64,000 bases of DNA from an uncultured Bacteroidales bacterium (GTDB lineage: Bacteria; Bacteroidota; Bacteroidia; Bacteroidales; P3), in assembly GCA_937876865.1 (NCBI GenBank), contig CALEFF010000028.1:1-64000 (forward strand). The letters are read 5' to 3'. Positions 44,242-55,064 of the stretch are shown here, in pieces. The position numbers were made by a program, and so were the translations under genes. Under the pieces are notes generated by a model, which made no database searches, was not told the DNA's origin, and saw only the letters and a list, made by a program, of their open reading frames with translations. Each line of letters opens with the position of its first letter. Position 1 is the first letter of the stretch.

Positions 44242-44280
44242 GTACTAAATTCTGATTTGACAAAATTTAGCACTACTTTT
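44235..44280 (-). terminator. Hairpin after secA that overlaps the rpsF promoter
   Basis: AAAAGTAGTACTAAATT (44235-44251) pairs with AATTTAGCACTACTTTT (44264-44280) over 17 positions with one mismatch that becomes a G-U or A-C pair depending on strand. It starts 8 bases past the secA stop. Confidence 0.72.
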
Positions 44281-44288
44281 TCTTTGAT

Positions 44289-47200
44289 TTATTCTTGTGA
44301 ACTTTCATTTTTTCCGTGACAATTCTTATATTTTTTACCACTTCCACAAGGACAAGGTTCGTTTCTTCCAACTTTTTTCTCTACATGAACTGGTTGAATC
44401 TTTTGTGGTTCTGATGGATTATTTGGTTTTATTTCTTCTTTACGTGAGGTTTTTATTCCTTTATTATCTGTTTTTGGAAGATCTGTTTCTTTTACTTGTT
44501 GTTGTTCTGCTATAGGTAATGTCGCTCTACATAAGAAAGAAGTAATGTCTTTATTTATGTTTCCTAACATTTTTTCAAATAAAGCGAATGACTCAAACTT
44601 ATAAATTAACAACGGGTCTTTTTGTTCGTAGGAAGCGTTTTGAACTGATTGTTTTAAGTCATCTAATTCTCTTAAATGTTCTTTCCAAGCGTTATCTATA
44701 ATTTGTAAAGTTATACTTTTTTCTACGGAAAGCGAAATTTCTTTTCCTTCAGTGTTATAAGACTTTTCTATCGGTGCTATTGCGGTTATCATTCTTTTTC
44801 CATCGGTTATAGGAAACGCAATGTTTTCATAACGATAGCTTTTTGCTTCATATATGTTTTTAACAAAAGGAAAGGCTAATTTTCCTAAATTATTTAGTCT
44901 TTCTTTATAGTATGCGTAAACATTTTCATATAATGCTTCAACGTTGTCTTTGGCTCTGTTCTTTATATATGTTGTTTCATCTATTGGAGATTCGTATCCG
45001 CAAACTTTTATAAACTCTAATGAAAATCCTTCATAGTCATCTTTGAAATCTGATACCATTATTTCTAATGTATCATAAATCATATTAGATATATCTATTG
45101 AAAGTTTGTCGCCATATAAAGCATTGCGACGTTTTGTGTAGATAACTGTTCTTTGATTATTCATTACGTCATCGTATTCCAACAACCTTTTTCGTATTCC
45201 AAAGTTATTTTCTTCTACTTTGCGTTGTGCTCTTTCTATACTCTTTGTCATCATAGAATGTTGTATTACTTCACCTTCTTCAAGTCCAAGTCTATCCATT
45301 ACTTTTACCATTCTATCGGAGCCAAACAAACGCATAAGTTTATCTTCCAATGAAACAAAGAATTGACTGCTTCCTGGGTCGCCTTGACGTCCTGAACGTC
45401 CTCGTAATTGTCTATCAACACGGCGAGATTCGTGGCGTTCTGTTCCTATAATTGCTAACCCACCGGCTTCTTTCACTCCTTCTTGAAGTTTAATGTCGGT
45501 TCCACGACCTGCCATATTTGTTGCAATTGTTACAGCCGAAGCTCTTCCCGCTTGTGCTACAATATCTGCTTCTTTTTTATGAAGTTTTGCATTAAGAACT
45601 TGGTGTTCTATTTTACGCAACTTCAACATCTTTGACAACAATTCTGAGGTTTCAACATCTGTTGTACCAATAAGTACAGGTCTTTTCTCTCCTATCAAAC
45701 GCTCAACCTCGTTAATTACCGCTGCAAACTTTTCTCTTTTTGTTTTATATATCAAATCATCATTATCATGTCGAATAACAGGACGGTTTGTAGGGATTGT
45801 AACAACATCTAATTTGTAAATATCCCATAATTCTCCTGCTTCTGTTTCAGCAGTACCTGTCATACCTGCCAATTTTGAGTACATTCTAAAATAATTTTGT
45901 AGAGTTATTGTTGCGTATGTTTGAGTTGCTGCTTCAACCTTTACTCTTTCTTTTGCTTCTATTGCTTGATGCAAACCATCTGAATAACGTCTTCCTTCCA
46001 TTATACGTCCTGTTTGCTCATCTACAATCTTTACTTGATTGTTCATTACAACATACTCTACATTGTTTTCAAATAATGCGTATGCTTTCATCAATTGATT
46101 GATAGTATGCACTCTATCGGATTGCACTGCATAGTTTTGCATTATTTTATCTTTTCTCTCTGCTTTTTCTTGTGGAGTAAGATTTTCTTTTTCCAACTCT
46201 GCTATTTCGCTTCCAACATCTGGCAATAAGAAGAACTTAGGATCTTCACCTAATTTAGCAAGAAAATCCATTCCCTTTTCGGTTAGCTCTATTGAGTTGT
46301 GCTGTTCTTCTATTACAAAGTAAAGTTCATCATCTATTATGTGCATTTGTTTACTTTGATCTTGCATATAGAAGTTTTCTGTCTTCAATAACAACGCTTT
46401 CATGCCAGGTTCTGAAAGGAATTTAATCAAAGCTTTATTTTTTGGTAAGCCATGATGTGCTCTAAGCAAGAGAACCCCTCCTTCTTTTTCTTTTTCAGGT
46501 GTGTAACCTGGAGTTAAGCATTTTTTAGCATCGGATAAAACTTGTGTTACTAATTGTCGTTGTGCATTATAAAGCTTTTCTATGACTGGACAGAATCTTT
46601 CAAACTCTTGATTATCGCCTTTTGGAGTTGGACCTGAGATAATCAACGGTGTTCTTGCATCATCAATCAATACTGAATCGACCTCATCGACTATTGCATA
46701 ATTATGTTTACGTTGAACAATCTCATTTGTATTGCTACACATATTATCTCTTAGGTAGTCGAAACCAAATTCATTGTTTGTTCCGTATGTAATATCTGCA
46801 TTATAGGCATTTCTTCTTGCTTCTGAATTTGGTTCGTGTTTATCAATACAATCTACTCTTAAACCATGGAATTCAAACAACATTCCCATCCATTCACTAT
46901 CACGTTTTGCCAAATAATCATTTACTGTTACAACATGAACTCCTTTTCCTGGCAAAGCGTTAAGATAAATTGGTAATGTAGCAACCAAAGTCTTTCCTTC
47001 TCCTGTTGCCATTTCTGCAATTTTTCCTTGATGCAATACAGTTCCTCCGATTAATTGCACATCGTAGTGAATCATATTCCATTCCATTGGAGTTCCTCCT
47101 GCAATCCACACTTTATCGAAATAGGCTTTATCTCCTGAAATATTAACATTATCCTTTATTGTAGAAAGATATTTGTCATACTCTGTTGCTGTAACTTCTA

Positions 47201-47582
47201 CTTTTTCGTTTTCTGTAAAACGTTTTGCTGTTTCTTTTACAACTGCAAAGGCTTGTGGTAATATTTTATCTAAAACAGATTGTGTTTTGTCGTAAATTTT
47301 CTTTTCTAAATCTTCTATTTGAGTATAAATCTTTTGTTTTTCATCTATACTCATATCAAACTCATTTTCTATCCTTTGTTGCAAAGATTCTAATTGCGTT
47401 TGTTCTGCACTAACCGCTTCTTTAATAAGAGATTTAAACTCCGTAGTTTTTGCTCTTAGTTCATCGTTAGACAATTTAGTAACTTGATCATAAGCTTCTA
47501 AACATTTAGCCAAAATAGGATTTAACTCTTTTAAGTCTCTTTGCGATTTACTTCCAAATAATTTTGTCAAAAAATTTGCCAT
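44289..47582 (-). CDS. secA: Preprotein translocase ATPase SecA
   Basis: 1,097 residues, the usual Bacteroidota length. Walker [15 protein letters not shown], the DEAD-like [36 protein letters not shown] and [15 protein letters not shown] are all intact, along with [15 protein letters not shown]. The C-terminal zinc finger [19 protein letters not shown] binds SecB or the ribosome. A charged K/E/P/Q linker precedes it. It drives Sec export and follows the O-antigen ligase-like gene by 8 bases. Confidence 0.98.
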   Translation of the reverse strand: MANFLTKLFGSKSQRDLKELNPILAKCLEAYDQVTKLSNDELRAKTTEFKSLIKEAVSAEQTQLESLQQRIENEFDMSIDEKQKIYTQIEDLEKKIYDKTQSVLDKILPQAFAVVKETAKRFTENEKVEVTATEYDKYLSTIKDNVNISGDKAYFDKVWIAGGTPMEWNMIHYDVQLIGGTVLHQGKIAEMATGEGKTLVATLPIYLNALPGKGVHVVTVNDYLAKRDSEWMGMLFEFHGLRVDCIDKHEPNSEARRNAYNADITYGTNNEFGFDYLRDNMCSNTNEIVQRKHNYAIVDEVDSVLIDDARTPLIISGPTPKGDNQEFERFCPVIEKLYNAQRQLVTQVLSDAKKCLTPGYTPEKEKEGGVLLLRAHHGLPKNKALIKFLSEPGMKALLLKTENFYMQDQSKQMHIIDDELYFVIEEQHNSIELTEKGMDFLAKLGEDPKFFLLPDVGSEIAELEKENLTPQEKAERKDKIMQNYAVQSDRVHTINQLMKAYALFENNVEYVVMNNQVKIVDEQTGRIMEGRRYSDGLHQAIEAKERVKVEAATQTYATITLQNYFRMYSKLAGMTGTAETEAGELWDIYKLDVVTIPTNRPVIRHDNDDLIYKTKREKFAAVINEVERLIGEKRPVLIGTTDVETSELLSKMLKLRKIEHQVLNAKLHKKEADIVAQAGRASAVTIATNMAGRGTDIKLQEGVKEAGGLAIIGTERHESRRVDRQLRGRSGRQGDPGSSQFFVSLEDKLMRLFGSDRMVKVMDRLGLEEGEVIQHSMMTKSIERAQRKVEENNFGIRKRLLEYDDVMNNQRTVIYTKRRNALYGDKLSIDISNMIYDTLEIMVSDFKDDYEGFSLEFIKVCGYESPIDETTYIKNRAKDNVEALYENVYAYYKERLNNLGKLAFPFVKNIYEAKSYRYENIAFPITDGKRMITAIAPIEKSYNTEGKEISLSVEKSITLQIIDNAWKEHLRELDDLKQSVQNASYEQKDPLLIYKFESFALFEKMLGNINKDITSFLCRATLPIAEQQQVKETDLPKTDNKGIKTSRKEEIKPNNPSEPQKIQPVHVEKKVGRNEPCPCGSGKKYKNCHGKNESSQE

Positions 47583-47590
47583 ATTTAATT

Positions 47591-49117
47591 TTAATTTTTG
47601 TTATCTATCAATTTATTTTCTTCCGTCTTTTTTGGATAATATATATCTAAGGCTACTATCATTGCTGTAATCCCCCAAAATGGAACTGCTAATTTTTCTG
47701 TTTCTAAGAAATTGTTAAATACTCCATGAACATAATAAGTTACTAAGGAAAGTACTAAAAATAACGCTAAATCAGCGACTGCTTTATCCTCTGCTTTATG
47801 ATAAACTTTCAATCCTATACAAACAGTTGTCAAATATAAGATAAGAACTGCTATTGTACCAAAAAAGCCTTGTTCACTAAGGGGTTTTAAATATTCACTA
47901 TGGGTACTACCCAATATTCCTGCGTTTGTACTAATCTGAGTTAAGTTGTAAGATTTTTGATAACCAGAATAAATAAATTTATACGTACCCGGTCCCCAAC
48001 CAACAATAGGTCTTTCTTCAAACATAGCAAATGCACAAGCCCATCTATTCAATCTCTCTACGTTTGAATCGTCTGTACTAATATTTGTAATAGAAGTCAT
48101 GTGCTCAACCATATTTCCAGAAGAATCTTGATTGTTTTGTTGTAACATTCCTAAGATTGAAGACCAAAATATTAAAACAAAAGCACCAACAACTCCAATT
48201 CCTATAAGAATAGTTTTTAGTTTTATTTTCATCTTCACAACAACAAACACTCCTATTGCTGCTAAAACACTTGCCCAAGCCGCTCTTGAATAAGAGAAAA
48301 TCAATCCTAAAACCAAAACCACAAAGACTATAATTGCAAAAATTCTCCAATAAATATTAGGAGTAAGTTTTTCGTTTCCTATAACAAAGACAAATGATAA
48401 TGGCACAAACAAAGCAAGTACTGCACCATAAGCAGTATGGTCGTTATAAAAAGGTTGCATTACATAATGTGCGTATGAAAGTGCAAAATTTTCGGTTGAC
48501 AATAATCCTATGCAAACAATAGCAATCACACTCAAAGGAATTACATAGCAAAGGAAGAAATTTTTAAGGTTTTTAAACTTTCTAAACAATGGAATAACAA
48601 CAAAATAGCAAGGAATTATAAACCAAAATTGAGAAAGTAAATATTTGAATGATACCAAATAATCAACACTAAAAACGCTTGTGATAAAAGTCCATGCAAG
48701 ACTAATATAAATCGCTATTGAAATAGGATGTTTTAAAACTTTTTTATCGTATCTATTTGTAAAAAACACCTCCCAAACAAACAAAAGCATAATAAAAATC
48801 AGCAAAGGTTCAGAAGGCAAACTAATTGCTAACTCTTTGATAGTGTATGTAACAGATAAGGGCGTAATAAAAGCAATTAAAAATGGTGCTATCTTAATAT
48901 TAAGAACCAAAAGAATAAGTGCTAAAAGTATTACAGGAACAAGTAGGTAAAAATAATATTCATAAAGTAAAAAATAAAAGATTCCGCTCAAAAACACAGA
49001 ACACAACAAAGCTATAAGCAAGGCATTTTGTTTACCTTTACTCATAGCATTCCACCAATTAAATATATGTTGTTTTATTTTATTCACTTTTTGATCTACC
49101 CCTAACGACCAATACAC
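47591..49117 (-). CDS. O-antigen ligase-family membrane protein
   Basis: 508 residues with about 12 membrane segments. The large periplasmic loop holds the family signature [20 protein letters not shown] and [18 protein letters not shown] (the H-x-x-x-L core), and [19 protein letters not shown] precedes it. Such proteins ligate polymerised glycan to lipid A-core or polymerise it. The start is uncertain: ATG 49117 overlaps the Wzz gene by 38 bases; a GTG at 49087 (overlap GTGAATAA) or ATG 49045 are alternatives. Coupled to the Wzz-like gene. Confidence 0.87.
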   Translation of the reverse strand: MYWSLGVDQKVNKIKQHIFNWWNAMSKGKQNALLIALLCSVFLSGIFYFLLYEYYFYLLVPVILLALILLVLNIKIAPFLIAFITPLSVTYTIKELAISLPSEPLLIFIMLLFVWEVFFTNRYDKKVLKHPISIAIYISLAWTFITSVFSVDYLVSFKYLLSQFWFIIPCYFVVIPLFRKFKNLKNFFLCYVIPLSVIAIVCIGLLSTENFALSYAHYVMQPFYNDHTAYGAVLALFVPLSFVFVIGNEKLTPNIYWRIFAIIVFVVLVLGLIFSYSRAAWASVLAAIGVFVVVKMKIKLKTILIGIGVVGAFVLIFWSSILGMLQQNNQDSSGNMVEHMTSITNISTDDSNVERLNRWACAFAMFEERPIVGWGPGTYKFIYSGYQKSYNLTQISTNAGILGSTHSEYLKPLSEQGFFGTIAVLILYLTTVCIGLKVYHKAEDKAVADLALFLVLSLVTYYVHGVFNNFLETEKLAVPFWGITAMIVALDIYYPKKTEENKLIDNKN

Positions 49118-50063
49118 ACAAAGCCAAGAATGTACAAGCCAAAGCCGTAACTGCTACAATTATTGAACGTTTTGGTTTATCCTTTGAGAAAGACGGAGTT
49201 GCATATTCTATAATAAATTCAGTTGGAATTTCTGCATCTCTATCCACTTTCGCCTTTTCCAAATGATCAGTCCACATCCTCAAAGACTCTCTTCTGTTTA
49301 TAAGTTGATCTCTCAAATTAGCAACTTTTGAACCCATAGCTTCAATTGTTTGCATCTTTGATTCCAATCTTGCAACAGCAGCAGTATTTCCCGCAGCTAC
49401 TTGTTTGGCTAATTCTTGTGCAAAACGCTCACTTGCTCCATCAGGAAAATACAAATTATTCTCTTGACTAATCTTAGATAAACTATCAGATAATAATTCA
49501 ATATCAGCAATTATCAAATCTCTTGAACGTTCAATTGCAGCACATATACTATCGGCCTTTTCTTTCTTCATTTCATTTCTAACAATGCTTACTTCTTTTA
49601 CAATAAAGTTAGCAATATTAGCTGCATATTCAGGGTCAGTATCCCAAACTGTAAGTCTGATACCTAAATTATCTGTACGCTTAGCCTTAATATTATTGAA
49701 TAATTTTCTTCCAAGCTTTTCATCTAATTCTTTTCCTTCGGCTTTAATTCCGTAATGCTCAGCTAAATTAAATTTTTGACACGCTGCCCCAATTACTCTA
49801 CCGCTTGTGATAATATCTAAAATGTATTCACAATCCGAAGCCATACCAAAATTAAAAGGATCCACATTATCCATTTGACTAAGTACACCTTTGGAAATTG
49901 AATTAGTATCACTCGGCAACAAAGTAACCTGAGATTTATAATAATTCGGCAATAGTAAAGATATACCTGAGGCTACAATTGCCGAAGCTAAAAAAGTTAT
50001 AATCAAAACCTTTTTATGGCGATTTAAAAACTGAAAAGTCGCCTTAAAACTCAATTCTTCCAT
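49080..50063 (-). CDS. Wzz-like polysaccharide chain-length determinant
   Basis: 327 residues. An N-terminal membrane helix (KKVLIITFLASAIVASGISL) is followed by LPNYYKSQVTLLPSDTNSIS, a long periplasmic coiled coil (about 170-270) and a C-terminal helix ([20 protein letters not shown]). This topology is that of polysaccharide co-polymerases that set O-antigen or capsule length; the cytoplasmic kinase domain of the Wzc type is absent. Its partner is the O-antigen ligase-like gene just downstream. Confidence 0.88.
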   Translation of the reverse strand: MEELSFKATFQFLNRHKKVLIITFLASAIVASGISLLLPNYYKSQVTLLPSDTNSISKGVLSQMDNVDPFNFGMASDCEYILDIITSGRVIGAACQKFNLAEHYGIKAEGKELDEKLGRKLFNNIKAKRTDNLGIRLTVWDTDPEYAANIANFIVKEVSIVRNEMKKEKADSICAAIERSRDLIIADIELLSDSLSKISQENNLYFPDGASERFAQELAKQVAAGNTAAVARLESKMQTIEAMGSKVANLRDQLINRRESLRMWTDHLEKAKVDRDAEIPTEFIIEYATPSFSKDKPKRSIIVAVTALACTFLALCVLVVRGRSKSE

Positions 50064-50097
50064 TATTTATTATTTTAATTTTCAAAATATCAAACTG

Positions 50098-50105
50098 CAA
50101 AGATA
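50098..50105 (-). promoter_or_regulatory. -7 element of the wzz-ligase-secA unit
   Basis: Minus-strand TATCTTTG followed by CAG, 35 bases before the ATG at 50063. Confidence 0.65.
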
Positions 50106-50129
50106 CACCTTTTTAAAGAAATCTTTGCA

Positions 50130-50192
50130 ATAAAACAAAGAATTAACGAATTATTTCTTTGTTTTATTTTATTTTTTCAAAGAAATAATTCG
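50130..50192. repeat. CAAAGAA repeat with inverted copies
   Basis: CAAAGAATTAACGAATTATTTCTTTG then CAAAGAAATAATTCG: here the family's units face each other. Confidence 0.65.
50147..50192 (-). terminator. Hairpin terminator of the seven-gene envelope operon
   Basis: CGAATTATTTCTTTG (50147-50161) and CAAAGAAATAATTCG (50178-50192) are perfect 15-bp arms around a 16-base T-rich loop, 33 bases past the last stop of the operon. Confidence 0.7.
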
Positions 50193-50225
50193 CTGATTCG
50201 AGGTTTTAAAAAAATGGATTAAAGA

Positions 50226-51704
50226 CTAATTTTTCGCAATTCTTATTATTTCGGCAGGAACCCCACCAAATTGTGGCATAACCTCTCCTACATTTGCTCC
50301 AATGTAAGTTGGATCACAAATAAAATAAGTCTTGTTATCTATTGTCATATAACTACCCTCTATTTGTTCAGTAAAATTAACAGCAGTCGCCAAATGCCCA
50401 GGATAATGCAAAAGAACAACGTCTAATCCTAATAATTCTCTTACCAAAATAGAGAATAAAACTGACCTATCTTCGCAATCACTATAAGGATAGTAGAACA
50501 TTTCATCACCAAAGAGTGTTCTTTCGTATCCAAACTGCTGCTCGTCTGTTTTATACTCAAAAGCAGTTTGCACAAAGTTTATTAAAATATTTGCAGCCTC
50601 CACTTGCGATTCACCTTCTATTATAGATTTCAACATAGGGTATAAATCCCTTTTCACAGACGGAGACAAAGAAGCAGCAGAGTAATAATTCCAATCGCTA
50701 TGTGGGTATTCAGTGTAGAAATCCATTAAATTAGTATTCGGAGCAACCGAAACTTTTGCGGCAACATAACGTTTTGAAGCAAATGTCTTCTTTTCCATTT
50801 TACTTTCCGTAAAAGTAGGTATATTATTCATTTGCATAGATGCTAATTGTTCTTTTGGAAATTCTAATTTAAAGACTTCAAAACTACCATTTAGACCTTT
50901 ATTAAGCACATAGAAGCGTTGATTATCAAATTCCAAATAAGAATAACCATAAATTTCTTCTTTTGTCGGCATAAGCAAAGCAAGATTACCGTTACACTTT
51001 GCTATTCTCATTTTATAGCCCGATTGAGTAAGTAGATACATTTTTAAAACGACTATTTCGTTTTGAGATTTTTCTCCCAAAAGACGTTTTGACATTTTAT
51101 CTAACATATCTATATACGCCCAATCACACAAACCCATTTTTTCTCTTAGATTTAGACAATCTGCTATTAAACCATCATATTTTTTTGTTGAAAGAATATT
51201 CCATATTTCTGCAACTGCTTGTTCGTTTACAGCAGATAGCGTAAACTTCATATCGTCTTGCCAACTTACTTTACAATTTGTGCCATAGAAATCAAAAGAA
51301 AACTGTTCCAACTCTACATTTTCCTGTTTCACAATAGGCACAATAGGTTGTGGAGTTTCGTGTTTTTCAGGCACTTGTTTAATCTCTTTGATTTCTATTT
51401 GCTTAGTTTCTTGCTTAGGTGCATCTTTCTTTTTTTCAATCGGCTTTACAGGTTCAGGAAGTTTAGGAACAGGAATTGCTTCCTTTTGTTCTTCCTCTTC
51501 CCACTTCTCGCCAAGCATACGAGCGAAGTCTTGATTAACTTTTCTTCTAAACTCATCAAACTTTTTCTGTTGTTCCTGTTCAAAAGAAGCAAATTTACTT
51601 TCCGAATTTGCTTTAAAACTTTCAAAAGTCTTTTCTAAATCGGTTTGAGCAAAAGAGAAACAACTCAATACCAAAGCAATCAAAAACAATAATACCTTTT
51701 TCAT
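50226..51704 (-). CDS. Exported transglutaminase-like protein, last gene of the WD40/PEGA operon
   Basis: 492 residues. Signal peptide ends SCFSFAQ. Residues about 25-75 are a charged coiled coil, 75-125 a Pro/Lys/Glu linker (VPKLPEPVKPIEKKKD), 135-310 a mixed domain of unknown type, and 330-480 a transglutaminase/cysteine-protease fold. The triad is intact: Cys410 in YPYSDCEDRSVLFS, His437 in YPGHLATAV and Asp464 in FICDPTYIG. Enzymes of this fold either cross-link or cleave amides. It lies 13 bases after the LPP20/NTF2 gene. That it acts on another operon product is inference. Confidence 0.8.
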   Translation of the reverse strand: MKKVLLFLIALVLSCFSFAQTDLEKTFESFKANSESKFASFEQEQQKKFDEFRRKVNQDFARMLGEKWEEEEQKEAIPVPKLPEPVKPIEKKKDAPKQETKQIEIKEIKQVPEKHETPQPIVPIVKQENVELEQFSFDFYGTNCKVSWQDDMKFTLSAVNEQAVAEIWNILSTKKYDGLIADCLNLREKMGLCDWAYIDMLDKMSKRLLGEKSQNEIVVLKMYLLTQSGYKMRIAKCNGNLALLMPTKEEIYGYSYLEFDNQRFYVLNKGLNGSFEVFKLEFPKEQLASMQMNNIPTFTESKMEKKTFASKRYVAAKVSVAPNTNLMDFYTEYPHSDWNYYSAASLSPSVKRDLYPMLKSIIEGESQVEAANILINFVQTAFEYKTDEQQFGYERTLFGDEMFYYPYSDCEDRSVLFSILVRELLGLDVVLLHYPGHLATAVNFTEQIEGSYMTIDNKTYFICDPTYIGANVGEVMPQFGGVPAEIIRIAKN

Positions 51705-51717
51705 ATTCTAAAATGCG

Positions 51718-53508
51718 TTAATCAATTGTAAAATCATTTATTCCAAAAACTCCACCTTCTTTATCCTTTTCCGGTTGCCAAGTTCTTATGTGTATAACAG
51801 GCTGATCAGGATTTTCTACATCGACTCCTAAAAACAAATAACCTGTATCACCGTATGTAGAAGAGAAATAATCTTGTTTTATTTGGATGCCGTACATTTC
51901 TTTATCTTTCTTGAATTGTTTTATTTCATTTTCAGTAAAGCGAAGATTGATAAACTCGTTTCTTGCAAAACATCTCTCTAAGTTTTTCATATATTCAGCC
52001 TTTGTATATGTATTATATTTTGCGTCCTTTTCGTTTAGCCTAATCCTTCCTTCAAGATCTTGAGGTTTTGAAACTGTTGAGCCAACTATAATCAAGGCAT
52101 CATCAGAGAAAATCTCTTTCAGATAGTCTAAACGTTCAAGAGCGTATGCTGTCTTATAGTTTTCCAAAAATCTAATTAAGACATGCTTAGAAGCTTTATT
52201 CCATTTGTTTTTTGAAGAAATATCTGAAACGGCTTCTTGTTCAAGTTGGAAAGAAAGATTCTTCACTTTTTTGTTTTCATCAAACTCAAAAACCACCGAT
52301 TCAATAAATTCCTTATTGCCTTTGAATCTAAAACTCATCGGCATACTACGACAAATAACACCATTCTCTGATTTATAGAAAGAATAGCCTGTTTCATTTG
52401 AAAGTAACTTTGCATTACCGTATGCAATCAAACGATTAAAAATTTTTAATCCCTCAGGAGTAAAGTGAGAATGTATTGGAGTGAAATTTTTCTGTTTTAT
52501 AGCAGTTTCTATCGCTGTTATAACATCTAAATACGGGTTATGATCTTCCACCATCTCAAAAACAGCACTTTCTTCCGCCTTTGTTTCGGTTGCTTGGTTT
52601 GCTAAAATTTCCTGAGCCTTTTCTCTGTTATCGCCAACGATGATTTTATTGGAGTGAAAAGGTATCGGCTCTGTCATTTGCTCAAAAACCGCTTTCAAAT
52701 CAGCATCAAGCACGGCCTCACTCTCAAAAATATATTCACTTCTCAAAGTAATGCCTTTCAATTCGTGCAAATCCGACAATTCAATCAATCCTCTACCCTC
52801 CTTAGCACTTACAATATTTGAAAAATCCCTTCCATCAAAGTATGTATAGTCATAATTCTGAACAGGGTTGCCTTTATAAGTAATCAAAAGCTCTACAATC
52901 TGTTTATTTTCCTCCTTTTCCACTTTCACAATATCAGCTTTCAATCCCTCAAACACAGAATTGATTCTTTGAGTCAAAAAAGGCATCAACAAATCTCCAT
53001 TTGTAAAAGTTACAGTATCAGGTTTAGGATACGAACTCAAAAGAGATAAAGACCAATAGTAGTTTTTCAAAGCAGTAGACACTTTATTATTTTCATCATC
53101 CTCTATTGCACGAGAAACATACTCTACTATCTTGTTGCGTCTGTCTGCAAATTGTTTTTGTAAATCTGCTTTAGAAATATATCTTAATACTTTAGCATTC
53201 GGTTCATCTGAAATCGTAAATCTTTTTGTATTTTCTAATTTCGCAGATGAATAAGTTTTTACAATAGAGTTTACTCTCTCATTATATTCTGCATCAGTTT
53301 CTGCTGCCTCTTTAACAAATTGACTTGAAACATTAACAGTTATTTTTGAAATCAAATCACTCAAAGCCTCCTTATCAGCAGAGCGAATAGTACTTCCGCT
53401 ACCTTCTCCCCAAAGGTAAAGATCGCTATTTTTGATTTCATCAATAGTTTGAGCAAAAGAAACAAAACTCAAAATCAAAGCAAATAAAAATCCAATAATT
53501 CTTTTCAT
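51718..53508 (-). CDS. LPP20-like exported protein with C-terminal NTF2-like domain
   Basis: 596 residues from the ATG at 53508 (MKRIIGFLFALILSFVSFAQ); an earlier in-frame start at 53526 would overlap the upstream gene by 11 bases. The N-terminus has the LPP20 pattern DLYLWGEGSGSTIRSADKEA with SDLISKITVNVSSQF. The middle, about 170-420, is not recognised. Residues about 440-596 look like a SnoaL/NTF2 fold (LENYKTAYALERLDYLKEIF; DDALIIVGSTV; HIRTWQPEKDK). Binding rather than catalysis is likely. Third from the end of the operon's LPP20 group. Confidence 0.72.
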   Translation of the reverse strand: MKRIIGFLFALILSFVSFAQTIDEIKNSDLYLWGEGSGSTIRSADKEALSDLISKITVNVSSQFVKEAAETDAEYNERVNSIVKTYSSAKLENTKRFTISDEPNAKVLRYISKADLQKQFADRRNKIVEYVSRAIEDDENNKVSTALKNYYWSLSLLSSYPKPDTVTFTNGDLLMPFLTQRINSVFEGLKADIVKVEKEENKQIVELLITYKGNPVQNYDYTYFDGRDFSNIVSAKEGRGLIELSDLHELKGITLRSEYIFESEAVLDADLKAVFEQMTEPIPFHSNKIIVGDNREKAQEILANQATETKAEESAVFEMVEDHNPYLDVITAIETAIKQKNFTPIHSHFTPEGLKIFNRLIAYGNAKLLSNETGYSFYKSENGVICRSMPMSFRFKGNKEFIESVVFEFDENKKVKNLSFQLEQEAVSDISSKNKWNKASKHVLIRFLENYKTAYALERLDYLKEIFSDDALIIVGSTVSKPQDLEGRIRLNEKDAKYNTYTKAEYMKNLERCFARNEFINLRFTENEIKQFKKDKEMYGIQIKQDYFSSTYGDTGYLFLGVDVENPDQPVIHIRTWQPEKDKEGGVFGINDFTID

Positions 53509-53515
53509 AATATAA

Positions 53516-54412
53516 TTACATTTCACTTATTATCCAATTCAACAATAATTTACTATCCTTAACCCCTCTTTTTCTCCAATCACATTTCAATACATCAACT
53601 GCATTCATACTAATCAATTCCTCGATTCTATTTCCATAAACCGTTTGCATTGATGCAACTTTCAAATTCTTCATTGTATATGTAAATAGGCTTTCGCTAA
53701 AACTTTCAAACAAAGAAGCCCAAAAGCTATACTTTAAAGCAAAACTATTTAACTCCTTTCCACCACGACAATTCTTCCCATAAAACAAATAATCCTTAGA
53801 ATAATTCACAAGAGTATCTTGCCAAATACAATTAACCTGCTCATCATTCTTTTCCCAAAAAGATTCTGTTGATTCAAACGCCGAACACTTTGCATAAAAC
53901 TTTAAATGCAAATCTTTTTTCGATTTTGAGATAATTGCATCCTCATATATATCTCTTTTTAACACCGCCGCAAAATCACAAGACCCTATTACACGACTAC
54001 CGGAACCTACTTTCAAGCAAACAAACACTTCTCCGTTCTCGCTTTGCCATTGTTTTTCAATTTCATAAACCACATTCTTCAATCCAACCGAGAACAAAAT
54101 TGTTTGAAGCATTTTATCATTTCTCACATCGTTTACCTCCCCTTTTGTTTTCTCATACAACTCACTTATTTCCAAAATAGAAACGCCCTTATTCTTTATT
54201 GCATAAAAAAACAACGCTCTTTCAACAGCCTGTTGCTTTGCCTTATCATAAGAAACAAAAGGATCAGACATACCAACATAAAGACTATCTTCAAAAACCC
54301 AAAGAGGAAAACAAGCCTCCTCCTCAGAAAATTGAGGAGAAGACTGTGCTGATAAATTGTTTATCAGAAATGAAAAAATAAAAATCAGAAAAAATAAGCC
54401 TCTAACTTTCAT
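53516..54412 (-). CDS. LPP20/FlgT-like exported protein
   Basis: 298 residues. Signal peptide ends NNLSAQ. The first 150 mature residues follow the LPP20-like pattern (PLWVFEDSLYVGMSDPFVSY then DKAKQQAVERALFFYAIKNK), as in flagellar FlgT and lipoprotein LPP20, which are envelope assembly proteins. The C-terminal half is Trp/Phe/Cys-containing and not recognised. It starts 9 bases after the LPP20 lipoprotein gene. Confidence 0.65.
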   Translation of the reverse strand: MKVRGLFFLIFIFSFLINNLSAQSSPQFSEEEACFPLWVFEDSLYVGMSDPFVSYDKAKQQAVERALFFYAIKNKGVSILEISELYEKTKGEVNDVRNDKMLQTILFSVGLKNVVYEIEKQWQSENGEVFVCLKVGSGSRVIGSCDFAAVLKRDIYEDAIISKSKKDLHLKFYAKCSAFESTESFWEKNDEQVNCIWQDTLVNYSKDYLFYGKNCRGGKELNSFALKYSFWASLFESFSESLFTYTMKNLKVASMQTVYGNRIEELISMNAVDVLKCDWRKRGVKDSKLLLNWIISEM

Positions 54413-54421
54413 TTAGAAAAA

Positions 54422-54991
54422 CTATTCTTGAGCTTCTAATTTTTTCATTTCAGCTTCAAATTCTTTTTTGAACTTTTCGTAATCGTAGTCTATTCTCAAC
54501 TTAGTATTTTCTTTCAATCCTTTTGATACTCTGTTGTGAATACCTTGTAAAAGTTCATCTCCTGCCAATTCAATAGCAACATAAACTTTGTATTTACCTT
54601 CTGGAGTCTTCATTGTCTTTTCGCAGATAACTCTAATACCAGAAAGTTTTTCTTTAACAACGATTTTAGCCATGTCTTCAAACTTTTGAGAACCATCTTC
54701 GTTCTCTCCAACTTGATAAGAGTTAGCATAATTTACTGCAACCCTTTCTACCAATTGATTCATGCTACTTGCCAATTGTGCAGACGCTTCTGCCATTGCT
54801 TTTTTCTTTGCCATATTGATTTCTCCCGCCAATCCCATAGCAGAAGCACGCAAATACTTGTCGTTAGTCATATATTCAGGACCAGAACAAGGCACAATAA
54901 TTTCTACATCTCCTGTTGCAGGAGCAGTTTTCTTGCTACAAGAAACTCCAAATAATCCTGCACAAGCCAATAATAATAGAATTTTTTTCAT
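54422..54991 (-). CDS. LPP20 family lipoprotein
   Basis: 189 residues from the ATG at 54991. An earlier in-frame start at 55018 would put extra charged residues before the signal peptide. Lipobox LFGVSCSKK. The LPP20 core is YLRASAMGLAGEINMAKKKA with MAEASAQLASSMNQLVERVA; then KYKVYVAIELAGDELLQGIH. The C-terminus is a highly charged helix (YEKFKKEFEAEMKKLEAQE). It is the only lipoprotein among the three LPP20-like products and may anchor them. Confidence 0.8.
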   Translation of the reverse strand: MKKILLLLACAGLFGVSCSKKTAPATGDVEIIVPCSGPEYMTNDKYLRASAMGLAGEINMAKKKAMAEASAQLASSMNQLVERVAVNYANSYQVGENEDGSQKFEDMAKIVVKEKLSGIRVICEKTMKTPEGKYKVYVAIELAGDELLQGIHNRVSKGLKENTKLRIDYDYEKFKKEFEAEMKKLEAQE

Positions 54992-55064
54992 TTTCTTTGT
55001 GTTGAAGTTATATCCCATTTCAACTCATCGGTTTTTGTTAATTAAAAATTTATTTGTTTAAAGA

